Origin: Spirochaetota bacterium
GTDB lineage: Bacteria; Spirochaetota; UBA4802; JAFGJZ01
NCBI GenBank assembly: GCA_022704645.1
Contig: JAKJGA010000096.1
Span: forward strand, 1-6,422
Direction of reading: 5' to 3'
Length of the DNA: 6,422 nucleotides
Both the position numbers and the translations under genes were made by a program. The notes below the pieces were generated by a model, which saw only the letters and a list, made by a program, of their open reading frames with translations, was not told where the DNA came from and ran no database searches. Of this stretch, positions 1 to 4,671 are shown piece after piece (within the stretch, counting starts at the first letter, position 1; each line of letters opens with the position of its first letter).

Positions 1-143
1 CATTTTACGCAGATTTGAGAATTGCTGTCATCAGCTTTCGGATAATTTGTTTCTTGGTCAATGATTATCAGTTTCATCGGACAGGCTTTGGCGCATAATC
101 CGTCTTTGCTGCATTTTGATTTATCAATATTAATCATATTCAT
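1..143 (-). CDS. Ferredoxin-domain protein, probably nitroreductase family (partial, runs off left edge)
   Basis: Only the first 47 codons are in the window. They translate to a start reading MNMINIDKSKC followed by a ferredoxin-like cluster: Cys11, Cys17 and Cys21-Pro22, with Asp14 where the second cysteine of a classical CxxCxxCxxxCP motif would be. Cys45 follows about 24 residues later, at the place where a second cluster would begin. This layout (a C-x2-D-G-x-C-x3-C-P segment, a short beta hairpin, then a second CxxCGxC cluster) is what I know from nitroreductase-family proteins with an amino-terminal 4Fe-4S domain; the nitroreductase domain itself is not visible. The start codon overlaps the stop of the upstream flavoprotein gene as ATGA, which suggests translational coupling and one operon. 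An alternative start is the ATG two codons later. A stand-alone ferredoxin or another ferredoxin-fused oxidoreductase cannot be excluded. Confidence 0.75.
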   Translation of the reverse strand, partial: MNMINIDKSKCSKDGLCAKACPMKLIIIDQETNYPKADDSNSQICVK

Positions 144-802
144 TTATTTTTTCCATTTGTTTGGCATAGTCTTTTGCCGAGTTCGAATGCTTTTTTGCAG
201 TCTTCGGGAAACTGTTTTAGGCGTGATTCCTCCTTCTCCTCGACACTTGTGTATTCGTAGAGAACTTTTGAGTAATCATCAAATTGATAAGTATTCATAC
301 TTAAAAGATATTCGGTGTCTCCCCAGACTAAATCGGTGCGGCCTTTAATCGAAGCTATATTCATTTCTGCTCCGCTAGCTTTAAGGACTTCATGTGAACT
401 TAGATTCATGGTGAATATCAGACCGCATTTTTTTTTGAAACCGTTTACTGCAGAGAAGGGTTTTGTGTATGCGACTTCAGGATAAATGAGTCTTTCGAGA
501 AATGATATGGTTTCTCCGCTTGCAGAACTGAAGTAAATAGGTGATGCAATGATAAGTGAATCGGCTTCTTTTATTTTATCAAGAACAGGCGTGAGTTCGT
601 CTTTATACGCGCATTTTCCGTAGCTTTTTGAATCTAATGTTTTGCATGCTGAACAGCTTACACATCCCTTGAAATTAAGATCATACAGATGTATCAGTTC
701 GGTTTCTGCTCCGGCAGCTGATGCTCCGTCAAGGGCGTGTTTGATTAAAGTCGCGGTATTCTTGTTTTTGCGCGGGCTTCCGTTTATTGCTATCAGTTTC
801 AT
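140..802 (-). CDS. Flavodoxin-fold NAD(P)H/FMN reductase-like protein with cysteine cluster (iron-sulfur flavoprotein-like)
   Basis: The 220-residue product begins with a Rossmann-like strand and the FMN phosphate loop GSPRKNKNT (residues 8-16), typical of the NADPH-dependent FMN reductase and iron-sulfur flavoprotein families. A second flavin-contact segment, ASPIYFSSASGETISFLERL, lies near residues 90-110. Between them is a cysteine cluster, Cys47, Cys50, Cys53 and Cys64 (C-x2-C-x2-C-x10-C). Methanosarcina-type iron-sulfur flavoprotein uses a compact cluster of this kind to bind 4Fe-4S, but with a shorter last gap, so a cluster here is inferred. The protein probably moves electrons from a reduced carrier through FMN to a small acceptor in the cytoplasm. 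The start is set by GGAGG at 811-807, four bases before ATG. The carboxy-terminal 60 residues are charged and I recognise no motif in them. The gene is divergent from arsR and overlaps the ferredoxin/nitroreductase gene, so ArsR control is likely. It is not ArsH as far as I can tell. Confidence 0.85.
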   Translation of the reverse strand: MKLIAINGSPRKNKNTATLIKHALDGASAAGAETELIHLYDLNFKGCVSCSACKTLDSKSYGKCAYKDELTPVLDKIKEADSLIIASPIYFSSASGETISFLERLIYPEVAYTKPFSAVNGFKKKCGLIFTMNLSSHEVLKASGAEMNIASIKGRTDLVWGDTEYLLSMNTYQFDDYSKVLYEYTSVEEKEESRLKQFPEDCKKAFELGKRLCQTNGKNK

Positions 803-819
803 TTATCCTCCGATGTTTA

Positions 820-843
820 ATAGTTCTATGAATATCGAACTAT
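820..843. promoter_or_regulatory. Candidate ArsR operator 1 (imperfect dyad)
   Basis: A 24-base dyad with 9 of 12 matching pairs, of the form ATAGTTC-n-AT-n4-AT-n-GAACTAT. It lies just downstream of the TTGACA box that points toward the flavoprotein gene, so a bound repressor would cover that promoter. Within it, the sequence from 830 onward is repeated at 876 (15 of 18 bases identical). Operator function is inferred from the position beside an ArsR-type gene. Confidence 0.45.
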
Positions 844-848
844 AATTT

Positions 849-854
849 TGTCAA
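849..854 (-). promoter_or_regulatory. Candidate -35 box for the flavoprotein/nitroreductase operon
   Basis: Reading leftward, the minus strand has a perfect TTGACA, 46 bases ahead of the flavoprotein start codon. The -10 box is unclear: at 17-18 bases spacing the sequence is TCATAG or CATAGA, a poor match. The weak -10 may mean the promoter needs another factor, or that the true promoter is elsewhere in this gap. Confidence 0.35.
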
Positions 855-871
855 GCATAACTTTAAATGTT

Positions 872-895
872 TTAAGAATTTCGAACAATACTTGA
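872..895. promoter_or_regulatory. Candidate ArsR operator 2 (weaker dyad)
   Basis: A weak dyad of the form T-n-AAG-n-ATT-n6-AAT-n-CTT-n-A (7 of 12 pairs). It contains GAATTTCGAAC at 876-886, which repeats GAATATCGAAC at 830-840. It overlaps the first bases of the arsR -35 box, a position where binding would give autorepression. The dyad centres (52 bases apart) and the direct-repeat offset (46 bases) do not agree, so the exact recognition unit is open. Confidence 0.35.
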
Positions 896-920
896 CTCAT
901 AAACTGTTTCTTTCTATTTT
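892..920 (+). promoter_or_regulatory. Sigma-70-type promoter of arsR
   Basis: TTGACT at 892-897 and TATTTT at 915-920 are separated by exactly 17 bases. Transcription would start about 926-928, inside or next to the GAAAGGAG ribosome binding site, giving a leader of only about 12 bases. Confidence 0.6.
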
Positions 921-924
921 AACC

Positions 925-932
925 GAAAGGAG
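925..932 (+). promoter_or_regulatory. Ribosome binding site that fixes the TTG start of arsR
   Basis: GAAAGGAG lies six bases ahead of the TTG at 939. The only nearby ATG (934) is out of frame, one base after the GGAG core, and closes after two codons. TTG is therefore the best-supported start. Confidence 0.75.
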
Positions 933-938
933 AATGCT

Positions 939-1256
939 TTGAAAAAAATCCCTCATCCGAGAAAAGAAGACCTTGAGCTTTGCTCTGTTCTATCCGCACT
1001 TTCCGATCCCGTACGTCTATCTATAGTGAAAGAGCTTATCGGTCGCGGAGAGTGTAATTGCTCTTTTTTCTGCGGATTCTCGCTTGCTAAATCAACGATG
1101 TCGCATCATTTTAAAGTGCTTCGTGAATCTGGTCTGATAATGACGACGATTAAAGGAACAGAATATATTCATTCGGTCAGAAAAGATGAACTTGATTCAA
1201 TGTTTCCGGGAGTGCTTGATTCAGTTTTGAAATCATACGATAAGCGCAGTAAGTAG
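939..1256 (+). CDS. ArsR/SmtB-family winged-helix repressor with C-x-C-x3-C sensor-like cluster
   Basis: The 105-residue protein is a single winged helix-turn-helix domain of normal ArsR length. LSALSDPVRLSIVKEL (about residues 18-33) is the dimer/first-helix signature, KSTMSHHFKVLRESGLI (51-67) is the recognition helix, and the wing follows at about 68-81. Cysteines are at 15, 39, 41 and 45. Aligned without gaps on the SHH/SRH recognition helix, Cys39 and Cys41 fall on Cys32 and Cys34 of plasmid R773 ArsR, which bind As(III). Cys45 is one residue later than the third ligand, Cys37. Metalloid, metal or thiol-redox sensing is therefore possible but not shown. The gene starts with TTG and is divergent from the flavoprotein/ferredoxin pair, its probable target along with its own promoter. 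It converges with mocR, with only 13 bases between the two stop codons. Confidence 0.9.
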   Translation: MKKIPHPRKEDLELCSVLSALSDPVRLSIVKELIGRGECNCSFFCGFSLAKSTMSHHFKVLRESGLIMTTIKGTEYIHSVRKDELDSMFPGVLDSVLKSYDKRSK

Positions 1257-1269
1257 AATTCTAAAAATT

Positions 1270-2628
1270 TTAAATTTCAGAGAGTCTTTTTTTTATTAAT
1301 AGAAGACCCTTTTCCATTTCTTTAATATTTTCCGTTCCGGTAAGAGAAATTCTTACACCATGAGAATGCTTTCTGCTTTCTATTGAAAACCTGTCTGAGG
1401 AAAAAAGACTTATTCCTTCTTTCCTTATAATATTTTCGAATTCAGTTCCTGTTATTTTTTCAGGAAGTTTCAGGTAAATAAAATATCCTGAAGGAGCTGA
1501 TAGAAATTCATAATTCGTCAGGATTTTCCGGGCGATGGCGTTTCTTTTTGCCGCTTCAATACGCTTGGCGTCGATTGTTTTTTCCGCTTGACCGTTTTTG
1601 ATCCATGATGTAATTATTTCAGCATTCAGCGGCGGAGCCATCCACAATGAATTTAAAACAGCTGACGTAATGTTTTGCCTTATTGCGGGCGGAGCGCATA
1701 CAAAAGATATTCTGAGTCCGGCACCGAAGGCCTTGGATATTCCTGAAATATATATTGTCCGCTCGGGAATTCTGCTGAAGACTGCTTTACCTTTAGTTTC
1801 TGCGGTGTGAATGTAAGCATCGTCTTCGATGACAGTGAGAGAATAACATGATGCGGTTTGTGCAATTTCATCACGTCGTTTTTCATTCATGGCGCAAAGT
1901 GTCGGGTTCTGCATTGAAGGCATAATGTAAAGCCCTTTGATCTTGTCACGCCGGCATACCGAAGCCAGATCCTCCGGAATCATGCCGTATGAATCCGACT
2001 GCACTGGAACAAGTTTGATTCTCATCATCGCAGCAAGCGTTTTCATTCCGGGATAAGTCATTTCATCCGCTGCGATACGGTCTCCTTCCCGGAAATTTGA
2101 AAGAAGCGAACATGTAAGCGCGTGCTGAGAACCGGCGCATATAATAATGTTCTCTTCACTCTGCATTATCCCGTAACGCTTGAGCCATTCCTTTGCTGTT
2201 GAACGGTGACGCATGAGTCCTTCCGGCTGATTGTATCCCGAAAAAAGCCGTGCAGTTTTTCTGCGTGAAATAATCTGAAGAATTTCGTTTATATCAGGAT
2301 CAAGATGAACGAGGGGGCTCACGATTCCCATTTCAATCATTCCCGGTGAACTCGGCTCAGGAGAAGCGATTGAAATTCCCTGTGGTGATGTTGATGATAT
2401 ATATGTTCCGCTTCCGGTGCTTCCGGAAATGAGTCCGCGCTTTTCGGCTTCTTTATACGCTCTGTATACCGTGCTCGTGTTGATTTTAATTTTTGCTGCA
2501 AGATCTCTTACTGAAGGCAGCATGTCTCCGTCGGATAATTTTCCGGTAAAAATGTCTGTTTCGATTTTATCGGCGATCTGAATAAATACCGGTTTGCCGC
2601 TTGAAAGTGTAATAGAGAAATCCGTCAT
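1270..2628 (-). CDS. MocR/PdxR-family transcriptional regulator (GntR winged helix fused to PLP aminotransferase-like domain)
   Basis: With the ATG at 2628 the product has 452 residues, normal for MocR regulators. Residues 12-77 form a GntR winged helix (LPSVRDLAAK, then NTSTVYRAYKEAEKRGLI, then a GSGTY wing). A linker of about 40 residues leads to a fold-type I aminotransferase-like domain. Its PLP-site residues are visible: Asn241 in MQNPT, Asp269 and Tyr272 in IEDDAY, the Schiff-base Lys299 in SGISKAFGAGLRI, Arg306, and the carboxylate-binding Arg426 in GVRISL. In characterised members (GabR, PdxR) this domain senses PLP or a PLP-amino acid adduct rather than catalysing transamination. A TTG 12 codons upstream (2664) is also open, but neither start has a clear Shine-Dalgarno sequence; I prefer the ATG because homologues begin close to the FSITL segment. 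The gene is divergent from lysE-cupin-phzF, with paired repeats between them, so it very likely controls that operon and itself. Confidence 0.92.
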   Translation of the reverse strand: MTDFSITLSSGKPVFIQIADKIETDIFTGKLSDGDMLPSVRDLAAKIKINTSTVYRAYKEAEKRGLISGSTGSGTYISSTSPQGISIASPEPSSPGMIEMGIVSPLVHLDPDINEILQIISRRKTARLFSGYNQPEGLMRHRSTAKEWLKRYGIMQSEENIIICAGSQHALTCSLLSNFREGDRIAADEMTYPGMKTLAAMMRIKLVPVQSDSYGMIPEDLASVCRRDKIKGLYIMPSMQNPTLCAMNEKRRDEIAQTASCYSLTVIEDDAYIHTAETKGKAVFSRIPERTIYISGISKAFGAGLRISFVCAPPAIRQNITSAVLNSLWMAPPLNAEIITSWIKNGQAEKTIDAKRIEAAKRNAIARKILTNYEFLSAPSGYFIYLKLPEKITGTEFENIIRKEGISLFSSDRFSIESRKHSHGVRISLTGTENIKEMEKGLLLIKKRLSEI

Positions 2629-2657
2629 GCATACACTTTTGCAATTGTATGCATACA
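2627..2657. promoter_or_regulatory. Paired direct repeat, candidate MocR operator
   Basis: ATGCATACA occurs exactly twice, at 2627-2635 and 2649-2657, starting 22 bases apart (about two helical turns). The right copy sits in a perfect 12-base palindrome, TGTATGCATACA (2646-2657). MocR dimers such as GabR and PdxR are known to bind paired direct repeats. The left copy overlaps the probable mocR start codon and the right copy overlaps the -35 region of the lysE operon. Confidence 0.6.
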
Positions 2658-2672
2658 GTGTCAAGATCTAAT
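2645..2672 (+). promoter_or_regulatory. Candidate promoter of the lysE-cupin-phzF operon
   Basis: TTGTAT (2645-2650) and TCTAAT (2667-2672, five of six matches to TATAAT) are 16 bases apart. Transcription would begin near 2679, just ahead of the ribosome binding site at 2683. The -35 box lies inside the palindrome, which suits direct control by the divergent regulator. Confidence 0.45.
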
Positions 2673-2682
2673 GGACTGGATT

Positions 2683-2690
2683 AGGAGGTG
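2683..2690 (+). promoter_or_regulatory. Ribosome binding site that fixes the lysE start
   Basis: AGGAGGTG lies four bases before the ATG at 2695. The earlier in-frame ATG at 2671 has no such site, falls within the promoter, and would add a charged MDWIRRWE stretch before the first membrane helix. The later start is therefore chosen. Confidence 0.85.
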
Positions 2691-2694
2691 GGAA

Positions 2695-3282
2695 ATGATT
2701 TCATTTGTCTTTTTCGCGGTTATAATGACATGTACTCCAGGGCCGGGGAATATTTCGATGATGATTCTCGGTCAGAAGTCGGGTTATCTGAAGTCAATTC
2801 CGTTTCTTGCGGGTACGGCTATGGGTTTTGCAGTCGTAAATATTATGGTGCTTTCAGGTGCTGGTATTGTTTTGAGCTCACAACTTGGACTGGTGATGAG
2901 AATTGCCGGAATAATTTATGTTGTTTATCTTGCTTTTAAGCTCGTATTTTCCGAAGCTGCTTCTGATTCGAATCATTCGAAATCGGCTTTTGCCCACGGA
3001 CTTCTGCTTCATCCGCTAAGCGTTAAAAGCTGGACAATGTCGGCCTTTGCTGCGGTTAATTTTTGTTTTCTTACTGCATCTCTCGGCGGGAAAATATATT
3101 TTATTGCAGTTTTTATTTTGTTTCAGGTTTTGTTTCATTCTTTGTGGTGTTTTTCAGGAAAGAAATTATCACATCTGTTTTTTTCCGGAAAGAAATCATT
3201 TATATTCAGGCTTTCCGCCGCTCTCTTGATGACGGGAAGTATTTTATATCCTGTTATTAAGGAAATTGCTGATGGAAAATGA
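2695..3282 (+). CDS. LysE/RhtB-family amino-acid-type exporter
   Basis: The 195-residue protein is of usual LysE/RhtB length and is almost entirely hydrophobic. The family signature TPGPGN lies in the first helix (residues 14-19) and is followed by a GQKSGYLKSIPFLAG loop. By eye there are six membrane segments: about 2-24, 36-58, 66-84, 108-127, 132-152 and 168-188. The usual NPKAW-type motif before the fourth helix appears here as HPLSVKSW (106-113). Characterised relatives export basic or neutral amino acids, homoserine lactone or cysteine derivatives across the inner membrane by proton-coupled antiport; the substrate here cannot be read from the sequence. The gene is first in an operon with the cupin (11-base overlap) and the PhzF-like enzyme, divergent from mocR, so it may export the product or substrate of those enzymes. 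Confidence 0.9.
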   Translation: MISFVFFAVIMTCTPGPGNISMMILGQKSGYLKSIPFLAGTAMGFAVVNIMVLSGAGIVLSSQLGLVMRIAGIIYVVYLAFKLVFSEAASDSNHSKSAFAHGLLLHPLSVKSWTMSAFAAVNFCFLTASLGGKIYFIAVFILFQVLFHSLWCFSGKKLSHLFFSGKKSFIFRLSAALLMTGSILYPVIKEIADGK

Positions 3283-3676
3283 TACCAAAAATATTTATGA
3301 CATTCTTGAAGATGCATCTGAAGATAAGTTCACGGGAGTTAAGCTTATACGAATATCGTGTAGTGAATCGGTTTCTCTGTTTGCGGCAGAGCTTGCAAGT
3401 GAAGCAGTTCTTAAGGCGCATTATCATTTGAAAGGTGATGAAACATATTTTGTGATTGAAGGAAGCTGTAGTATAAAGCTCAGCAGAATTGATGACACTT
3501 CGAGTAATACAGATAGAATCATTAATCTCGTAAAAGGAGATATTATTACAGTGAAAGAGAAAATGATTCATTCATTGAGAAACAGTAAATGTTTGAGCCG
3601 GATTATAATTGCATGTCCGGAAGAGCATGCCGGATCTGACAGATTTTTTATGGAGGATTTCGATGAAAAGATGTAA
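3272..3676 (+). CDS. Single-domain cupin protein
   Basis: The 134-residue protein has a conserved beta-barrel core. Cupin motif 1 is seen as AHYHLKGDETYFVIEG, with His50, His52 and Glu57 as likely metal ligands ending at Gly64. Motif 2 starts at Gly89 (KGDIITVKEKMIHSLRN), with His100 as the fourth ligand. All four ligand positions are therefore filled, which fits a metal-binding cupin (enzyme or sensor-like), but no specific reaction can be named. The first 35 residues form an additional amino-terminal segment. ATG 3272 is chosen because AAGGA at 3259-3263 is well placed; an in-frame TTG two codons earlier is less likely. The gene overlaps lysE by 11 bases and phzF by 14 bases, so translation is probably coupled. 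Confidence 0.85.
   Translation: MENDTKNIYDILEDASEDKFTGVKLIRISCSESVSLFAAELASEAVLKAHYHLKGDETYFVIEGSCSIKLSRIDDTSSNTDRIINLVKGDIITVKEKMIHSLRNSKCLSRIIIACPEEHAGSDRFFMEDFDEKM
3652..3656 (+). promoter_or_regulatory. Ribosome binding site that fixes the phzF-like start
   Basis: GGAGG inside the end of the cupin gene lies six bases before the ATG at 3663. A TTG 18 codons upstream in the same frame lacks a comparable site, and its extra residues do not resemble a PhzF amino terminus. Confidence 0.85.
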
Positions 3677-4538
3677 ATTTAAAAAGATGGATGTTTTTGC
3701 AGGAGATAAATCATACGGAAATCCTGCTGCAGTTTTTTATCCTGATGAAATATTGACTTCTGATGAAATGCAGAAAATCGGATACGAATTGAAAGATTTT
3801 GTTTCTGAAGCTGTGTTTATTTTTAATGATGATTCGGGAAAAGCCGATTATCATCTGCGTTATTTTTCCTGCGAAAAAGAAGTTCCATTCTGCGGACATG
3901 GAACTGTCGGTGCACTTTATGATTTGCTGAAATCATCAGAGGATAAAAGACCGGTTATTACAATAAGAACAATGAAGGGTATTCTTGAAATCGAGAATAG
4001 AATTAATACTGAAGATTCCGTGTACGTTACCGCGCCTGAAGCAGTTTTTTATGAATATAATTTCAACACGAAAGAAGTTGCAGCCGCATTGAATATTGAT
4101 TCTTCAGCGATTTCTGATAAATATCAATTAAAAGCTGTAAATGTCGGTCAGGATATTCTTCTGGTTTCTCTGAACACCATTGAAGATGTTGTAAGCTGTT
4201 CGCCTGACTATGATACAATCAGAAAGTACTGCCTTTCGCATAATATTGAAATTGTTAATATTTTTACAGATGATGTAAATTATCCGTCGAATATGCTGCA
4301 TACCCGTGTATTTGCTCCAGGATTCGGTTATCTTGAAGATCCTGCTACGGGTTCGGCAAATTCGGCTCTGGCGTATTTTTTGAAGAAGAAAGACGCATGG
4401 GACGGCAGTCCGTTTACAATAGAACAGGGCGCAGACAAAGCAAATCCGAGTCTGGTTCGTATAATTTTTAAGAATAACAGGATATTATTCGGCGGAAAAG
4501 CTAAAACGAGGATTGACGGATATTATTTTTTGTTGTAG
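3663..4538 (+). CDS. PhzF-family isomerase/epimerase-like enzyme
   Basis: The 291-residue protein has the length and two-lobed layout of the PhzF family, which shares the diaminopimelate-epimerase fold. The start reads KKMDVFAGDKSYGNPAAVF. The catalytic-type glutamate is Glu49 in FVSEAVF. The first-lobe motif PFCGHGTVGA gives His79, and the second-lobe motif EDPATGSANSALAYF (225-239) gives Asp226 and Ser231. These match Glu45, His74, Asp208 and Ser213 of Pseudomonas PhzF. A later EQG...NPS segment fits the usual family carboxy-terminal EQG-x-x-x-x-RPS pattern, with Asn for Arg. Pseudomonas PhzF isomerises trans-2,3-dihydro-3-hydroxyanthranilate, but no other phenazine gene is present here, so that role is unlikely. 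Most relatives have unknown substrates. It is last in the lysE-cupin-phzF operon and is followed by a terminator. Confidence 0.9.
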   Translation: MKRCKFKKMDVFAGDKSYGNPAAVFYPDEILTSDEMQKIGYELKDFVSEAVFIFNDDSGKADYHLRYFSCEKEVPFCGHGTVGALYDLLKSSEDKRPVITIRTMKGILEIENRINTEDSVYVTAPEAVFYEYNFNTKEVAAALNIDSSAISDKYQLKAVNVGQDILLVSLNTIEDVVSCSPDYDTIRKYCLSHNIEIVNIFTDDVNYPSNMLHTRVFAPGFGYLEDPATGSANSALAYFLKKKDAWDGSPFTIEQGADKANPSLVRIIFKNNRILFGGKAKTRIDGYYFLL

Positions 4539-4549
4539 AATAATAAAGG

Positions 4550-4575
4550 GCGCGGAGATCTTTCGCGCGTCTTTT
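4550..4575 (+). terminator. Rho-independent terminator after the phzF-like gene
   Basis: GCGCG (4550-4554) pairs with CGCGC (4564-4568). Weaker inner G-T and A-T pairs extend the stem around a small loop. TCTTTT follows at 4570-4575. It lies 11 bases after the phzF stop codon, the expected place to end the operon and insulate lon. Confidence 0.7.
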
Positions 4576-4583
4576 AAAAAAGT

Positions 4584-4609
4584 TTGACAGTATATTGCGG
4601 TGATATGAA
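4584..4609 (+). promoter_or_regulatory. Possible lon promoter
   Basis: A perfect TTGACA at 4584-4589 is followed by TGATATGAA, which resembles an extended -10 (TATGAA at 4604-4609), but the spacing of 14 bases is short. Another -10-like TATAAC occurs at 4652-4657 without a clear -35. I see no CIRCE inverted repeat and no clear sigma-32 box in the 133-base gap before lon. Confidence 0.3.
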
Positions 4610-4671
4610 CTTCTGTTTTGCGGATTTATCTGCAAGGCGGCGTTGCCATAATATAACAGGCGGTTAACACT

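Noticed and set aside
61..348. Plus-strand open frame of 95 codons
   Set aside because: It lies opposite the flavoprotein and ferredoxin genes, has no ribosome binding site, and its translation looks like a shadow with no recognisable family. The minus-strand genes explain the region fully.
140..802. Flavoprotein as ArsH, given the neighbouring ArsR-type gene
   Set aside because: The four-cysteine cluster and overall motif order fit the iron-sulfur flavoprotein group better, and no arsenite pump or arsenate reductase is in view.
934..942. Two-codon upstream frame ATG CTT TGA overlapping the arsR start
   Set aside because: The ATG is only one base from the GGAG core, too close for efficient initiation, so a regulatory mini-frame is unlikely.
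1261..1307. Terminator between the convergent arsR and mocR genes
   Set aside because: There is a T8 run at 1287-1294 and short A/T-rich inverted repeats (AAATTT copies; GTCTT with AAGAC), but no G/C stem directly ahead of the T run, so a hairpin terminator is not supported.
3257..3571. Minus-strand open frame of 104 codons under the cupin gene
   Set aside because: The plus-strand cupin has all four metal ligands and a good start, and the antisense product has no family features.
3663..4538. Phenazine biosynthesis
   Set aside because: The PhzF family is broad and mostly uncharacterised, and no other phz gene is present in the window.
4576..4671. Heat-shock control site (CIRCE or sigma-32 box) ahead of lon
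   Set aside because: I searched the gap by eye and found no TTAGCACTC-type inverted repeat and no CTTGAA/CCCCAT pair.
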